64,000 nt of DNA from Blepharisma stoltei (lineage: Eukaryota; Ciliophora; Heterotrichea; Heterotrichida; Blepharismidae): NCBI GenBank assembly GCA_914767885.1, contig CAJZBQ010000043.1, positions 372,001 through 436,000 of the forward strand, given 5' to 3'. A program made the translations under genes and the position numbers. Under the pieces are notes generated by a model. The model did not search any database and was not told the DNA's origin. It saw nothing but the letters and a program-made list of their open reading frames with translations. Positions 54,909-64,000 of the stretch are shown piece after piece (positions within the stretch are counted from its first letter, which is position 1; each line of letters begins with the position of its first letter).

Positions 54909-55757
54909 CTAAGAATTTAAACTATTTAACAGCCCATGCTTTCCTCTTCATGTTCATTCATTTTCTGCTTTATTTTTTAAATTTAAAGCTTGGATTAATT
55001 TAAAATTTTCCTCTTCCTGGGTATGCTCTTTATTATAACAAGCTTTAAGCTTTATATGAATATCTGTAGTTTTTGGTATATGAAAGGTTTTTCTCTTTTT
55101 TTTTTTTAGACCATTTGGAATTTTTGGTACAAAATTCTTTACAAGTCTTCCTTCATTATTGTTAAATAATAAATTTTCAGCGTTCCCATCACTAAAGACC
55201 CTTCTATGTGATTGGACAATTTTTTCTTCTAATTTTTGTTTTGGCTCAATGGTCTTTTTATCGTTTGCGGTCGGTGAAAATAATTTAAACGTCGATGTAG
55301 ATACAAACTGATGATCTAACTTTGGGCTTTTAATGCTTCCATTTTGAATATAAATAAGTTCTTCTTTTCCTAAAATTGTTGGCTTTCTATTGTTATTTCT
55401 GTCAATCTTTTGAAAAAAATCAGAAGACACGGGATTAGAAGCACTTTTCCTTCTAGCATTGGATAATTTTATTGTTTGTTCATAGTTCCCAGTGTAATTT
55501 GAATCAATTGGGTTTGAAACTGGATCGTTTATAAAGATGGCGCTAGGTTTAGGTTCTGTTCTTAATATATCAGCTGAGGATTTGCATCTTATGCCTGCAT
55601 TGTTCTCTAGTATAAGCAATTTTGGCTCCCTATCTGTGTTTGATGGCTGATTTATTATAACGCTTCTGCGCTTTTGATTTAGTTTTGAGGCATTTTTGAC
55701 ATGGATGTTTTTGCTTTTTGACAAGCGAATTCGCTCTTTGATTTGCATTGCTCCCAT
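54909..55757 (-). CDS. Hypothetical basic disordered protein
   Basis: 282 residues; TGA at 54954 and 54948 are Trp and the frame ends at TAG 54909. Sequence is Lys/Asn/Ser-rich with basic patches (LKKKKRKTFHIP, LNQKRRSVI) that could act as nuclear-localisation signals. No folded domain evident apart from a short helix at the C-terminus. Function unknown. Confidence 0.65.
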
Positions 55758-56116
55758 TTTTTATTGCGTTTATGCATCTAGTTTTTTTTTATTAGGAAGA
55801 AAATATTTATCCTTTTGGAGGAACCTGCTATATTTAAATAAATTGTCTAATCAAAAAGGAAAAATTATTAAAATTGTTATAATGCTTTCACATTTAATTA
55901 TATTTGTTCATCAGAATTCGTGATAGTAAATTTTCATATAAAAATAGAGGTTTATATGTTTACGATTTCATTATATTTTCATAAGGAGCTTTATAATTAT
56001 AATGCTTTAACACAGCCTAATTCAATATTGCCTTGCAATTAATTTTTGTTTTTGATAAGAATGATGAAAAACATTACATTTTTTTATGTTTATTTTAAGT
56101 TGACAACTAACTTATG
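55758..56116. other. Intergenic, no gene seen
   Basis: About 360 bp AT-rich; open plus-strand frame overlapping it has no coding character. Confidence 0.5.
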
Positions 56117-58691
56117 TTAATAGATATCATGCATGATATTGAGAATTAAAGTTGTCCATCCTGCAAAAGGATGCACCCTCTGTCCTTTTCCTGTTACATC
56201 ACTATACTGCTCCCACAAAAATCCGTTCTCTTTCCAATTTCCCACAACAGTTTTTATAATATTTTCCTTTAGAGTCCCGTAAACTTTTCTTAAATCTTCG
56301 TCGTCCCAGTAATACAGTTTAATACCTCTGAGCACTAAATAATTGAAATTAATCCAAATTGGCCCTCTTCAATAGTTTTCACCAGTGCCATATAGCATAT
56401 CTGATTTACTTAATGATCTAAGCCCATGCTGTGACCAAAGCTCGCTAGGAGACTTAATCATCTTTATAATTTCTTTATATCCTGGAGAGTCTTTTTCCAA
56501 AATTCCCATGCAAAAAGGCAACAAATTTACATAGCCAATATGAGGAGAAAATGTTTTCTTTTTTATTAATTCAGGCCGGTCTTCGAGCTTTTTAGCTCTT
56601 TTACATTTAGGACAGGAACAGTGGCCTTGGGAGTTTCCACACCAACCGAATTCAGAGCAGCATGGAGAATCTGAGTATGGGTTGCAGTCAGAAGGACCTC
56701 CAAGTGGTGATGGGTTTTGATCTCCACATTTATTGTCGCCTCTCCAATAATATGGAGATTTTCCTTGTTGATCTATAAATTGATCTCCAGAATAATCACT
56801 GTATTTTTTACCATCCCAAAAAAGTTCGTCCAATTGAGATTCAAGTTTTTGAAGTTTTTTTGAATAAATTTCTCTGTCTTCATCATAGTAAAGATAGCCC
56901 GATATTTTGTGCATACATCTTGTAAAATAAGTTATCCACGAATGTAAATCCAAATGACGCTCTTTGGTGCTAACCAATTGAGCTCTAGGATAATCATCTA
57001 GCCCACTTGCAAGATTATGATCCAACGTTCTCCCTTTCCACATAAAATACCCCTCTTCATTTAATTGACTTATACTAAGCCAAGACAGCCACTTTTTCAG
57101 CTGTGGATAAATTGACTTAAAAAATTTTACTTTTTCATTTTCTTCTAAATTTTCCTTTGAGCTGTACATTAGTGCTTTACTTAAATTTTCTATAGAAAAA
57201 ATTAGTGTTGGAGGGTTTCCGATGTCCATATTCTGTGATAAAAAGGCTTCAGGCACTCTACTTTCTGATAATGGGCCTCTTATTTGCTCACGAGGTATCC
57301 AACCACGGTCATCCATTGTATTTAGCCAGCTCTTAAGTACCTCTTCACAAATTTCAGAGTTCCAATTGCAAGCTACTTGTAAATGGAATCCTTCATCTCA
57401 TAGAAATCCTCTTGGAAAGAAAGTTTTGCTAGGGACGAAGCTTACTCCCCCCCCCCCCCTCCGTGAGCGAACAAAAAAATTTTGTTCACTCACGGAGGGG
57501 GGTTAATTTTTTTTTTAAAAAAAAATTTATATATAAATTTTTAAAAAAAATTTTTTTTTCGAAATTTAAAAAAATCCTAATTTGCAAAAATTGGGAAGCA
57601 AATATTAATTTAATTTGCAAAAATTTATGTTTTAAAACGCAATTTGTTTAAAATTAAACAGAATTAGCTCTAGATTTCATTATACTAATTATCACTTATA
57701 TATCAAAATTTTTTTTTCCATTAAATTTTTTCTATTAAAAAAATTTTTGTTCGCTCACGGAGGGTGGGTTTTTGGTCAAAAAATGGTGATTTTTCTAATG
57801 GTTTTGTTCGCTCACGGAGGGGGGGGGGGGAGTTAGCAAAGTATTGTTCATTTTCCTTTCTACACCATTAGGTGATTGCACAATAATCGGACCTGAAAAT
57901 AAGCTCAGCCCAGATAGAAGCATACTTAATGTTGAATATTCAAAATCTTCATAAACTGGCTCCCCAAACTTGGTTTTGAATTTTTCTTTGAAATTTTCCA
58001 CAAAATTTTCAAATGGAGGGATTTCAGCATTTCCATATGAAATTGTTACCTCGAAAGGAGATTTTATAATAAATTGGAAAAATAATAAATTGCTCTCATC
58101 AGCTATGTTATTGTCAAGCATCCCAAACGCATCAACTCGTTTTTGGCTATTAAAACTATCTAATAGCCATTTTTGGGCAAATCTTTTTACTTTTCATAAC
58201 TTATCATCAAGGTTTTCAACCTTTGCTCCTTTGGTATAAGACATATAGGATTCATCAGAATTGACTTTAATTTCAAATTCAATGCCATCTACAAGTAATT
58301 TATCTCCTTGTTTGCTTATACTTCCATGCTTTGTAGCAATGTAAAATACGAGATTAATAAATTTTCCTTCTTTATCATATGCTGATCGGGCAATGTGATC
58401 TCCTTCTAATTCCATTATCCATGAATTTTCAACAATTCTGTATTTTTGTGTAAGCTCTATATAATTTTCCTTATCGGCTATCTGCTGCATATAAAACCTT
58501 CCTGGATCTGCATATAAGAACGAAAATTCAGCGAGATCTTCTCTGGTTTCATGATTAAGCTTATAAGCGCCTCCCCACATAATGCCAAATTCTACCCCTA
58601 ATTTCTGATTAACAGTCGTCATATAATTTGCAGGGTTCAATAGCCAATCTAAAGCACTTGCAAAGGTAACTAAGAAGAATAACCCATACAT
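56117..58691 (-). CDS. MOGS: Mannosyl-oligosaccharide glucosidase (GH63), interrupted by IES 57445-57835
   Basis: Minus-strand 58691-57836 joined to 57444-56117 gives 727 residues. Signal peptide MYGLFFLVTFASA, then the GH63 N-terminal beta domain and (alpha/alpha) barrel. The conserved PSKTFFPRGFLWDEGFH carries the catalytic-region Asp/Glu; GLDDYPRA and NGFLWEQYSD, with the presumed catalytic Glu, also match glucosidase I. This ER enzyme trims the outermost glucose from new N-glycans. The MITE lies four residues before the FFPRGFLWDEGFH block. A Cys-rich hevein-like insert sits near residues 555-600. Its neighbour is the oligosaccharyltransferase gene TMEM258, which acts one step earlier. 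Confidence 0.93.
57445..57835 (-). mobile_element. IES: full-length family-A MITE, reverse orientation
   Basis: 391 bp with TA at 57443 and 57834; hairpin end left, direct-repeat end right. Nearly identical in core to the copy at 9183. Removal restores NNTLLSFVPSKTFF in the glucosidase. Confidence 0.94.
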
Positions 58692-58872
58692 TGAATTATT
58701 ATAAATAAAAACGTGTCTAAGAAAAATGCAAATCCACGATAGGTATCTTTATTTAACAAAATTCACTAAAAATTTCATTATTTATTATAAAGGTTTGCAA
58801 TACTCAAATTTCAATATATATATGCCTTCACTCAAATAAATTAGAAAGCCATAAATAATCATTCTTTATAAA

Positions 58873-59118
58873 ATGGCAACCTTACCAATAGGTCTTTCAC
58901 CTTTTATCCCTCCTGTCTCAGAAAAGCTTCACCCTGAGCTAGCTTTACTATTATTTGTAATCGGGTTCATTCTTTTCTCATGGCTTTTTGTGTACCAACT
59001 TACAACATCAAAATCTCAAAGAAGTTTGTTTAAAGAAATCTGCATAGCGATTTGCATAAGTGTTTTGTGGGGATTTGCTGGACTGTTTGGGATGCTATCG
59101 GCTGGAGTATACGTATAA
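58873..59118 (+). CDS. TMEM258: Oligosaccharyltransferase subunit TMEM258
   Basis: 81 residues; human TMEM258 has 79. Two membrane spans (LALLLFVIGFILFSWLFVYQL and ICISVLWGFAGLFGMLSAGVYV), with the shared SPF/SPV opening, WLFVYQLTTSK and the terminal GVYV. A subunit of the ER oligosaccharyltransferase that transfers glycan to Asn. ATG follows TTATAAA directly. It is divergent from glucosidase I, the next enzyme in the same pathway. Confidence 0.88.
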   Translation: MATLPIGLSPFIPPVSEKLHPELALLLFVIGFILFSWLFVYQLTTSKSQRSLFKEICIAICISVLWGFAGLFGMLSAGVYV

Positions 59119-59173
59119 TAAACTAAGACCTTATGCTTATCAATAAAATTATAATTGTGCAAATATTTATTCA

Positions 59174-59600
59174 AAATGGCATTCGGTTCGAGAGAAATTG
59201 GCTCTGCAATTTTCTCTCCCTCATGGAATTTTATTATTTATGGGGTTGGGTTTTCTCTCGAGAACTTCTGCACAGCAATAGTCGTTTAACTTTGGGGATA
59301 ACCAAAGGCACGACTCCTCAGTGCACTCAAGATTTCGGAGTTTTACCTCTCAGCACGTCCCCACGGGAGGATGACCCTTAGGCGGAACACGCGCAGGAGC
59401 TGAGTCTGGACAAGCGACGGCAACGCGCCGGGTGAGATGTGCGGCGATTTATCTGGCGACTAGCCTTATAGAAGGCTTGGGTGTGGGCTGACCACATATT
59501 CCAAGATGGCTTGGTGACGTCACTAGTTGTCGCTTTGACCCTTTTTCATTAAGGGGTGTGGGCACTAGACACCTTAAAAACTATGTAACTAAGTAAGTAA
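59174..59600 (+). mobile_element. SINE-1 retroposon, full copy with 15-bp target duplication
   Basis: 427 bp flanked by GCAAATATTTATTCA at 59159 and 59601. The body is markedly G+C-rich, starts near GGCATTCGGTTCGAGAG (a possible pol III B-box-like GGTTCGA) and ends in CTAAGTAAGTAA. A relative lies as an IES at 43204-43567. The source RNA could not be identified. Confidence 0.9.
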
Positions 59601-59789
59601 GCAAATATTTATTCATAAATTGTTTGACTTACTTAGTCTTGTTAAGCCTTAGCTGGAATAAGCTAGCACAATAATTAAGAATTAGCTTCATATTTTTAAA
59701 TTAACTCATTTACCTGCAATTATGATATTTATCTTTTATATCTATTAAAGAAAAAGCGAATTTATATTATAAAAGAGAAATGATTATTA

Positions 59790-60020
59790 CTCTTCCTTGA
59801 CGTTTTTTCTCATCTACGAAATGGATTTTTTATTTTATAAAAATATTATTATATGTTAAATATTTATTTTAAGGAAATTTAATATAATAAGCTGGAGATT
59901 TCATTAAAATAAATGCTAATTATATATAAAATACAAAAATTTATTTATTTATTAATTACTTTATATTCAAAAACTAGAATTTTTCTTATTGTTTTCCCTT
60001 CCTTAAGAGAGGAAATAGTA
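59790..60020 (-). mobile_element. Decayed family-A MITE, reverse orientation
   Basis: About 231 bp. Core GCTGGAGATTTCATTA and GCTAATTATATATAAAAT match the reverse complement of the family core; the right end is CTTCCTTAAGAGAGGAAATAGTA. Tips have drifted. Confidence 0.65.
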
Positions 60021-60137
60021 ACTAAATCTTATTTGAAGATATTCAATTAAAAATTTTAAAATCCACAAAAGGCAGTAAATCTTCACCTTATAGTCTATAA
60101 ATAATTTAGAAAAATAATTACTATATGTTTATTATAT

Positions 60138-60962
60138 CTAATTATTATCTTCAACAGCCAATGCTTCATACTCAGGACCTAAATTCGGTTTTTCATAAAA
60201 TTCGACACTCATGCCATACAAAAGTAGCGCTAAGGTAGGCACAGCAATTACGATTGCTGGCATCCAATCACTAACTGTAACCCTTAAAATCAATAAAAGT
60301 CCTGTTAAGAGCAACGCGGAATTAAAAATCAATTCATTTGCAATAGGCCTTAATCCTGTATTTGATTTTTTATCTGCTCTAAATCTTGCGATCGCACATG
60401 AAATGATATGCAGCCCACTTGCAATCATAATCGGAATAGTTACAATCGCGAAGGAATCTGGAGAGTCTTCATCTAGGTGGAAGACAAACAATAATAAAAA
60501 TGTTCCAAGACCGAAAAACCACACAAATAGCAAAAATGCTTGTCTTCTCATATTCACTTCAGGGTCAATAAGGCCAGGTAGCATAAAGCAACAGAATATC
60601 AAATACATTAGCAAAGTGTACCAGATAGCAATAAAAGCCACAGCCCAGCTTGTATCCAAAGTATCGTCTAAAGTCAAAGATCCAATGATCCCAAATACTA
60701 GCAATGATAAAGAAATATTATAAGAGATGATAAGGATAAATCTCCTAGATTTTCCTCGAGGGCAATTTATATTGAAATAACAGTGTATTCCTATTGGAAG
60801 AAGGCACAGTGAAAGAAGTATAGGAATTGCTACCATAATTCAATCTGCATCTGTTCAATCATCAGCTTTTATTGAAATGAGCACAAGCCCTACAAAAAAT
60901 GATGCAGCGCCTGCAAACTTAATTACTTGAAATTCCTTTTCGCTGTCAAGGCCCAAGGTCAT
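60138..60962 (-). CDS. TMEM185 / Fragile-X-F-like membrane protein
   Basis: 274 residues from ATG 60962 (preceded by TTATAAAA), with TGA at the DDWTDADW segment read as Trp. About eight membrane helices. LDTSWAVAFIAIWYTLLMYLI resembles the conserved ...W-AVFAPIW... segment of TMEM185/Fragile-X-F proteins, and LLFVFHLDE plus the following helices fit the second half. Family function is unclear; likely an endomembrane protein. Confidence 0.68.
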
Positions 60963-62960
60963 TTTTATAATTGTTTATAACAAAACGCCTAGCTTTCGAA
61001 GGATTAAATTTGCTTTAAAATTCATCACATAAATATTTCTGAAGGTTTGGGAAAAAATTTGGAATTTTATGGAATTAATTATTGCTACTTGGATGATTAG
61101 CTAAAATAGAATATTTTTCATTTCGTTAGTAAGCATTTCATTTTGAGATTTCTGAATAAATATATTGGGACATAAATTCATTATGTCAATTTTTAATATT
61201 TCCATGCATTGGGATTAATTTTTGAGTTTTATTAAATATTTTTAAAAATAATTAATATAAAACTTTTTAATTCAAAAAAAAATTTACAAATGGCACTCCT
61301 CGCTTTAAAATATGACAAAGATACTTATTTTTTGATTATGGCAAAAGTTAACCCAAATTAAATTGTTCTCACATTAAAGCCAAAAATGTTGAAATTTTAG
61401 AAGCTATTTTCTAAAAAATGACAAATTTATCAATATTTTGTTCTAATGTAAAGGCTTGGAATTAGATTCTTTGTTGCTGAAATTTTATTTAGATCTAGCT
61501 TATCGGCATCATATTTTACTTCATAATAGATTTTTATAATCTTGTTTATTGATGCTCGTAATAAAATTATTTGCTTTATTTAGATAACCCCATTTATCGC
61601 CTTCTTATGGGAAATAACTAGTAAATAGAGTGCTTCTTTATTTCTAAAATAAAATTGCTGCTAGGTTAACATATATCTCTTCAATATCCTATTCTTATAG
61701 AATCCTTATCATTTTTGTTGATATTTTGACGTGCGCTTTTAATAATTTTTGAATTTTAATTTAAATAAAAGTCTATTAAATTCCAAATTTATTATAATTA
61801 GGAATTCTTTTTTAAAATAATCTCTTAAATACTTAATTTACTAAAGATAATTCGTCACAATCGCTAATAGTATAATTTTAAGTAACTTTAGATATAAAAA
61901 ATATAAAGCGCTTTGCTTGCAAGCAGCAATTATAACTTAATATCATTTTAGTGAAAGATCAAAACTATTTATACATTAAATAATTTTTTTTTAATGATGA
62001 TAAAGCAAGTAAGATGACTTCATAATATTATTAGATATGTCATTTATATTAAAGAAATAAGTGTATTTTAGAAGCTGCATGCCAATAATAAAATATATTG
62101 CACTATAAATATCTCTTGCTTGATGTAATATTTAGTATTTAAGCTTCAATATGTGGAGACCAAAACTTAATTTTGAAAGATTTATAGTTCTTTTTGCCTT
62201 AAAAATCTCATTAAATTGTATATTGTGGTAAAAAGAAAGATATTTCTGATAAAAACGCCATTTATCCTTTTTCATTGAAACTTCATGATTAATTAACTAA
62301 ACTATTTCATCTTTATATTTTAAAAAAAGAAGGATATGCAGTATAAATCATTTTTATCCATATTTTTAAAAAAAAGAAAAGATAACAAAAAACTCGTTGA
62401 AATTGATACTAAAATTAAGAATTTTAATATCTGATATGTTTTAATATTGGATTACAACATATTGGAATTTAATAAAGCCATAATATTAATAAAATAATTA
62501 TTTTTTATTATAAATTTATATATTATTCAAGATATCAAATCCAGAAAATTAAAAGAAAAAAAGCACTATAGCAATCAAATTATCAAAATTCAGATTGAAA
62601 ATCGTTAGGGTTTGAATTAAAAATTAAAAATCAACTAAAAATGGAAGGAAATGAATAAAATCGGAATTCCTAAATAAAAGATGTCTTTGCCTTTAAGGTT
62701 GCATACGATTATTAAAGTCCTTCACCTTTGATATAAAAAGATGATAATATTAAGTCACACTTTTCTATCTAGTGGCAAATTAGCGAAACTAAACAAAACA
62801 GAAAATGCTTTATTTAACTTCTAGTTTTATCTATTAAACTCAATTTTTGCTAACAAAAGTTTATTTAAAACTAATTAGAATTTTCTCATATCATCCATGA
62901 TTTATATAATAATACACATTCATTTAATAACTCTTAAATAAATCTTAAGGTGTATAGCAT
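60963..62960. other. 2-kb gene-free AT-rich tract
   Basis: About 2 kb between two minus-strand genes. It is low-complexity and AT-rich, with no open frame, MITE tip or SINE-like sequence seen. In a genome this compact it is exceptional and may be wholly or partly a long IES. Confidence 0.55.
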
Positions 62961-63590
62961 TTAACTCAACCCTGCTGCTTGCAACTTGCTCGTTAAAATC
63001 TGGATTTTCGAATCCTTCAGCTTGACTAGCTGCTCAAGTTTGGCAATTTTATTTTCCATAATTTCAATTGTTTCTTTAAGTTCATTTATAACTTGCTCTT
63101 TTTCTCTTACTGCCGAATTACTAGGTTGAGCTTTCACTTCAGTTGGGCTTTGGCTCTGTCCTTTAGGTTTTGCGAGTCCTTGAAGTCTTGCGCCTTGAGG
63201 AGGACTTTCATCTTGCTCAGGCTTTCTGTCTTTATATTCATTTATTTTTTCTTGAATAAGTCTAAGGACTCGTTCAATTACCTCTGGCGCACAGTTGACT
63301 ATGCTGTCAATATCACTTCTAGCTATTTGGAAACCCATCTTCCTAAACACTTTTGTATTTAAAGTGTTCCAGTTAGCCACTTTTTGCTGAACAGAATGTG
63401 CTTGAGGATAATTATGGATTTCTACGAGCTTTGGAAAGAAGTGCTTTATGGTTTCAGCCATCATAACTCCATCTGCAAAATCTCTAGTAATGTTACGCTT
63501 TGGACGGGAAAGAGGAATATCATCAACCCATTCGTATATTCTTTGGATTTCTTCTTCATCTATAGCAGGAGCTTCGATTACACGAGCCAT
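62961..63590 (-). CDS. SPEF1: SPEF1/CLAMP calponin-homology ciliary protein
   Basis: 209 residues. N-terminal CH domain (about 10-115): IQRIYEWVDDIPLSRPKRNITRDFADGVMMAETIKHFFPKLVEIHNY, followed by NWNTLNTKVFRKMGF, diagnostic of SPEF1. A Pro/Gln-rich linker (120-160) and a C-terminal coiled coil (165-205) follow. SPEF1 binds and bundles microtubules in the axonemal central apparatus and in cortical bundles. Length is somewhat short of the mammalian 236. No inserts. Confidence 0.9.
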   Translation of the reverse strand: MARVIEAPAIDEEEIQRIYEWVDDIPLSRPKRNITRDFADGVMMAETIKHFFPKLVEIHNYPQAHSVQQKVANWNTLNTKVFRKMGFQIARSDIDSIVNCAPEVIERVLRLIQEKINEYKDRKPEQDESPPQGARLQGLAKPKGQSQSPTEVKAQPSNSAVREKEQVINELKETIEIMENKIAKLEQLVKLKDSKIQILTSKLQAAGLS

Positions 63591-63879
63591 TTTAGTTTAT
63601 TTCATAACTGATAATGAGAGTAGCTAGATTATACGAAATGGAAGCTTAAATTGGATTGATTTATATTTTATTAGCAATTTTTTTAATATAACAGTCAATA
63701 AGTTCTGAATTTGTTATTTTATTTAAATAAATTGAAAAATTGCTTATTTTTATAAAATAAAAAATATAATCACATTTTTCTGGTACAATTTTCGATAATT
63801 TTTAGATGTGAATTTTTCCAAGAATTAAATCTTGTGGTAATCGCTTTCTTTGTTGGTTATAAATTTTTTATATTTAATT

Positions 63880-64000
63880 TATGGCCAGACTTGCACTTAT
63901 CAGTAGACATATCGTTAGCTATCGAGCAAGCGTCCCTCTCTATGGGGTGATTTTGATTGAAGATGAAGAAATTGATGATATCGTCATTGTCGATGAAAAT
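63880..64000 (+). CDS. Partial gene at window edge
   Basis: ATG at 63880 opens a frame that runs off the window: MARLALISRH... followed by an acidic stretch (EDEEIDDIVIVDE). Only 40 residues are visible, too few for a family call. It follows 289 bp of spacer after SPEF1 and is transcribed away from it. Confidence 0.5.

Larger units (their letters stand above)
59119..60137. other. Gene-free region with SINE-1 and decayed MITE
   Basis: About 1 kb holding the SINE at 59174-59600 and a decayed family-A MITE at 59790-60020; otherwise AT-rich spacer. Confidence 0.6.

Noticed and set aside
57463-57651. ORFs inside MITE copies (also 9183-9257, 5240-5309)
   Set aside because: They arise from MITE tips and repeat in every copy; no transposase motif.
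59380-59580. rRNA or tRNA gene in the GC-rich block
   Set aside because: No cloverleaf or rRNA core recognised; flanking 15-bp duplications mark it as a retroposon.
1-64000. Mycoplasma-like bacterium (AT-rich, UGA=Trp)
   Set aside because: Genes are eukaryotic (CCT2, CDK with PSTAIRE, UBE2W, SPEF1, TMEM258), with a spliceosomal intron and SINEs.

Overview
ORGANISM. The window reads as nuclear DNA of a heterotrich ciliate, most probably Blepharisma or a close relative, and as germline (micronuclear) rather than processed somatic sequence. In-frame TGA falls at conserved Trp positions in almost every gene, while TAA and TAG remain stops. One gene has a 15-nt intron (25883-25897). The DNA is very AT-rich and genes lie tens of bases apart. 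At least fourteen genuine genes or reading frames are broken by 110-641 bp inserts with a TA at both ends; removing each insert with one TA restores the frame exactly. That is the behaviour of internal eliminated sequences (IESs). Many inserts belong to one MITE family with C-rich tips, which resembles the pogo-derived BogoMITE known from the Blepharisma stoltei germline. Genus and family name are inferences; the frame repairs are seen in the sequence.

LAYOUT. 1-11886: three tandem paralogues of a large multi-membrane PAS protein (TmcB-like); copies 2 and 3 carry MITEs at different places and in opposite orientation. 11957-19201: a helical-repeat-like protein, a cyclic-nucleotide-gated K+ channel, a disordered protein, an aldo/keto reductase and a membrane protein. 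19234-28492: RING-like protein, CCT2 chaperonin (MITE inside) with a divergent phosphatase, two small secreted acidic paralogues flanking a degenerate hybrid histidine kinase (MITE and intron inside), and a C2H2 zinc-finger gene whose decayed inverted copy lies at 29551-29835. 30023-38032: membrane protein (IES changes its C-terminus), unknown protein, cyclin, UBE2W, CEP83-like coiled coil (three IESs), and a C2-domain/pseudokinase gene that exists only after two IESs are removed. 38568-46138: membrane protein, MATE transporter, METTL21-like methyltransferase (641-bp composite IES), a disordered protein (SINE-derived IES plus MITE), LAMTOR5-like protein and an AGC kinase (IES). 46139-56116: MITE and palindrome, CDK, senescence/spartin-type protein, zinc-binding protein, small unknowns and a SINE at a start codon. 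56117-64000: glucosidase I (MITE inside) beside oligosaccharyltransferase subunit TMEM258 (both N-glycosylation), a full SINE, a TMEM185-like protein, a 2-kb gene-free tract, SPEF1 and a partial gene.

HOW IT WORKS TOGETHER. The gene content is ordinary ciliate biology: cilia and basal bodies (SPEF1, CEP83-like), signalling (channel, kinases, response regulator, PAS receptors), protein folding and N-glycosylation. The notable layer is the mobile DNA: a modular MITE, a second MITE type with other tips but the same plan, and two SINE types. Copies of several of these sit inside genes as precisely removable inserts, so retroposons as well as DNA elements appear to be tolerated as IESs.
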